Positions 29,947 to 31,354 of a DNA stretch of 31,354 bases are shown here, piece after piece. The stretch comes from Patescibacteria group bacterium UBA910 (GTDB lineage: Bacteria; Patescibacteriota; Minisyncoccia; Phycocordibacterales; DATDWN01), in assembly GCA_002294445.1 (NCBI GenBank), contig DBEI01000037.1, positions 457 to 31,810 of the forward strand, given 5' to 3'. Below the pieces are notes generated by a model. It saw only the letters and a program-made list of their open reading frames with translations, did no database searches and was not told where the DNA came from. A program made the translations under genes and the position numbers. Each line of letters begins with the position of its first letter. The first letter of the stretch is position 1.

Positions 29947-29961
29947 AAAACAATACACTTT

Positions 29962-30729
29962 TTACCGAGTAAGAACTATAGGATCACCTTCCGTGATGAC
30001 AACGGTATGCTCAGCATGTGCTGCAATAGATTTATCTTTTGTCTTGTATGTATAACCGTCTTTTGCAAGCACTATCTTATCACCACCAAGGGTAAGCATT
30101 GGCTCAATAGCAATAACCATTCCTGGCACCAACCGCTCCCCTTGCCCTTTATACCCCTCATTGGGTACATATGGGTCTTCATGCACCGCATAGCCCACTC
30201 CGTGGCCTGCCAAGCTCTCTGGAAGCCCATATCCGAGTGAACGTGCAAATGAGCCGATTGCATAGCTTATATCGCCAATATGAGCCCCTCCACGAGCCTC
30301 CTTGATACCTCGTGCAAGTGCTTCTTCAGTATGTGCAATAAGTTTTCGTTCTCGATCTCCTATTTCTCCCACACCAACAGTAATTGCACTATCCGTAATA
30401 AGTCCTTTATGAGTAAGTCCCAAGTCGAGTGTTACCACATCTCCTTCTTTAAGAGTTTGCACGTCTTCATTTGGAATACCATGCACAATCTCATCATTGA
30501 TAGATACACACAGTGCCGCAGGATATGCTCGCTTTGCGCCTCGTGGAGTATAATGCAAAAATGCCCCTTTATCTCCTCCCTCTTCAATAAGTTGTCTAGC
30601 TTTATCTTCGAGCTCTTGTGTTGTGACACCAGGACGAACCTCTTTTCTTAGTTCACGCAAAATATACGCATGGCGAGCACCACCCTCTTTTAAAATTTCT
30701 ATTTCTTCTGGTTTTTTGATTCTAATCAT
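29962..30729 (-). CDS. map: methionine aminopeptidase, type I
   Basis: 255 aa, normal length. It removes the initiator Met from new proteins. Metal ligands are visible: the two Asp in VVTLDLGLTHKGLITDSAIT, His in GHGVGYAVHEDPYV, Glu in VIAIEPMLT and Glu in HAEHTVVIT. The N-terminus MIRIKKPEEIEILKEGG is typical. It starts 4 nt after the adk stop, so the two form an operon, as adk-map often do in ribosomal-protein operons. Confidence 0.97.
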   Translation of the reverse strand: MIRIKKPEEIEILKEGGARHAYILRELRKEVRPGVTTQELEDKARQLIEEGGDKGAFLHYTPRGAKRAYPAALCVSINDEIVHGIPNEDVQTLKEGDVVTLDLGLTHKGLITDSAITVGVGEIGDRERKLIAHTEEALARGIKEARGGAHIGDISYAIGSFARSLGYGLPESLAGHGVGYAVHEDPYVPNEGYKGQGERLVPGMVIAIEPMLTLGGDKIVLAKDGYTYKTKDKSIAAHAEHTVVITEGDPIVLTR

Positions 30730-30733
30730 TACA

Positions 30734-31327
30734 TTATCCTAGTGCCAACTTCTCCATTATTTCCTTATGCACATCTTCAATAGATTGTTCACCATTCACA
30801 TCAACATACGTGTAACCTGAATTTACTGTAAAAAAATTAATTGCTGGCACAACATCTTCCTCAAACCAATCGAGTCGCTTTTTTACCTTAGCAAGATCAA
30901 TATCATCCACTCGTCCACGACTGAGAAGTCGATCTTCTGACCATTTTCGAGACACATTCAAATGAATAACATACGCTTTTCTTCCGTAGAACTTAAGAGC
31001 TGTATCCATTGCCAAAGCCTCACTATATGCTCGTGGACTACCATCTATGATTAAGTGCTCAGTCCCCTTAAAAGACTCTACCAAAAGATGTGACCACATC
31101 CAAATCGCTAAAAACGAAGGTTGTCGGTCCCCTGATTCATACACTTTACGCGACAACTGACTTGAATACGAATCCTCTTTAATAAAGTTACGAAAGCGTT
31201 CCCCTGTCTCGAGATAGAAAATTTCTTCATGTGGACGGTTCTCTGTTATGTATTTTTGCAAAAGCTCCACTTGTGTACCCTTACCACAACCAGATCGTCC
31301 AATAAAAATAAATGTGTATGGATTCAT
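30734..31327 (-). CDS. adk: adenylate kinase
   Basis: 197 aa, the short-LID type. It interconverts ATP, AMP and ADP. P-loop GRSGCGKGT (about 9-17), the AMP-binding part YLETGERFRNFI, IIDGSPRAYSEA (usually DGFPR, here DGSPR), and RLLSRGRVDDIDLAKVKKRLDWF with the LID Arg residues and no zinc cysteines. A TATACT box sits 6 nt before the ATG. It is co-transcribed with map. The window ends 27 nt upstream. Confidence 0.92.
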   Translation of the reverse strand: MNPYTFIFIGRSGCGKGTQVELLQKYITENRPHEEIFYLETGERFRNFIKEDSYSSQLSRKVYESGDRQPSFLAIWMWSHLLVESFKGTEHLIIDGSPRAYSEALAMDTALKFYGRKAYVIHLNVSRKWSEDRLLSRGRVDDIDLAKVKKRLDWFEEDVVPAINFFTVNSGYTYVDVNGEQSIEDVHKEIMEKLALG

Positions 31328-31354
31328 AAAAATAGTATAACAAAAAAGACCTGT

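Noticed and set aside
1..31354. CRISPR array or restriction/defence cluster
   Set aside because: No regularly spaced repeats with unique spacers and no recognisable cas, restriction or toxin-antitoxin genes; the only repeats are tail copies and palindromes.

Overview
The window looks like part of a small, AT-rich genome of the Patescibacteria / Candidate Phyla Radiation (probably a Parcubacteria-type lineage). This is inferred from several things: many short membrane-anchored hypothetical proteins with Thr/Pro-rich linkers, minimal housekeeping genes, tRNAs and a tmRNA whose CCA is not encoded, almost no Shine-Dalgarno sequences, and a photolyase pair beside a small flavin reductase. There are no rRNA genes, CRISPR arrays, insertion sequences or recognisable phage genes.

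Layout. 1-300: the 3' end of a tRNA-Ser followed by duplicated pieces of its own tail and a structured repeat. 361-2084: a DUF2892-like membrane protein, an FMN reductase and two tiny membrane ORFs. 2169-4996: two overlapping photolyase-family genes (a PhrB-like protein without the Fe-S cysteines, and a class II CPD photolyase). 5042-5444: a complete tRNA-Ser followed by the same kind of tail repeat, in tandem. 5661-7981: an AT-rich accessory stretch with a GxxH/GSGH protein, an unrecognised 356-aa protein and two related gene remnants. 8004-13372 (minus strand): an exported protein, a doubtful small gene, a heterodimeric ABC exporter and uracil-DNA glycosylase. 13449-18687 (plus strand): exported proteins, a MutY-like glycosylase carrying an in-frame palindromic insertion, RecG and an anchored protein; one small minus-strand gene lies between MutY and RecG. 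18722-21863: tRNA-Ile(UAU), an HTH protein and FtsH. 21923-23273: smpB, tmRNA and a tmRNA-tail duplication enclosing a small GIY-YIG nuclease gene. 23295-25512: membrane proteins, then infC-rpmI-rplT. 25663-31327: small membrane proteins, then a minus-strand set with UbiA-type prenyltransferase, beta-CASP nuclease, DUF2238/VanZ-like protein, a probable 6S RNA, NDK, methionine aminopeptidase and adenylate kinase.

Functional themes. DNA repair is well represented (two photolyase-family proteins, Ung, MutY-like, RecG). Ribosome rescue and proteolysis sit together (ftsH divergent from smpB-ssrA). Translation factors form the usual infC operon.

The most unusual signal is at stable-RNA genes. At both tRNA-Ser genes and at the tmRNA, the 3' tail of the RNA gene is repeated downstream, with a hairpin terminator and inverted-tail sequence between the copies. 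At the tRNA-Ser loci a nearly identical ~106-bp structured module (about four differences by eye) lies between tail copies that match the local tRNA in each case. At the tmRNA the interval holds a GIY-YIG gene. This looks like a family of very small elements, without an integrase, targeted to tRNA/tmRNA 3' ends. A second family of short palindromes with compensatory stem changes occurs in the tmRNA region and in frame inside the MutY-like gene. Many genes also have a TATAAT-like box only 6-9 nt before the start codon, which suggests leaderless transcripts.
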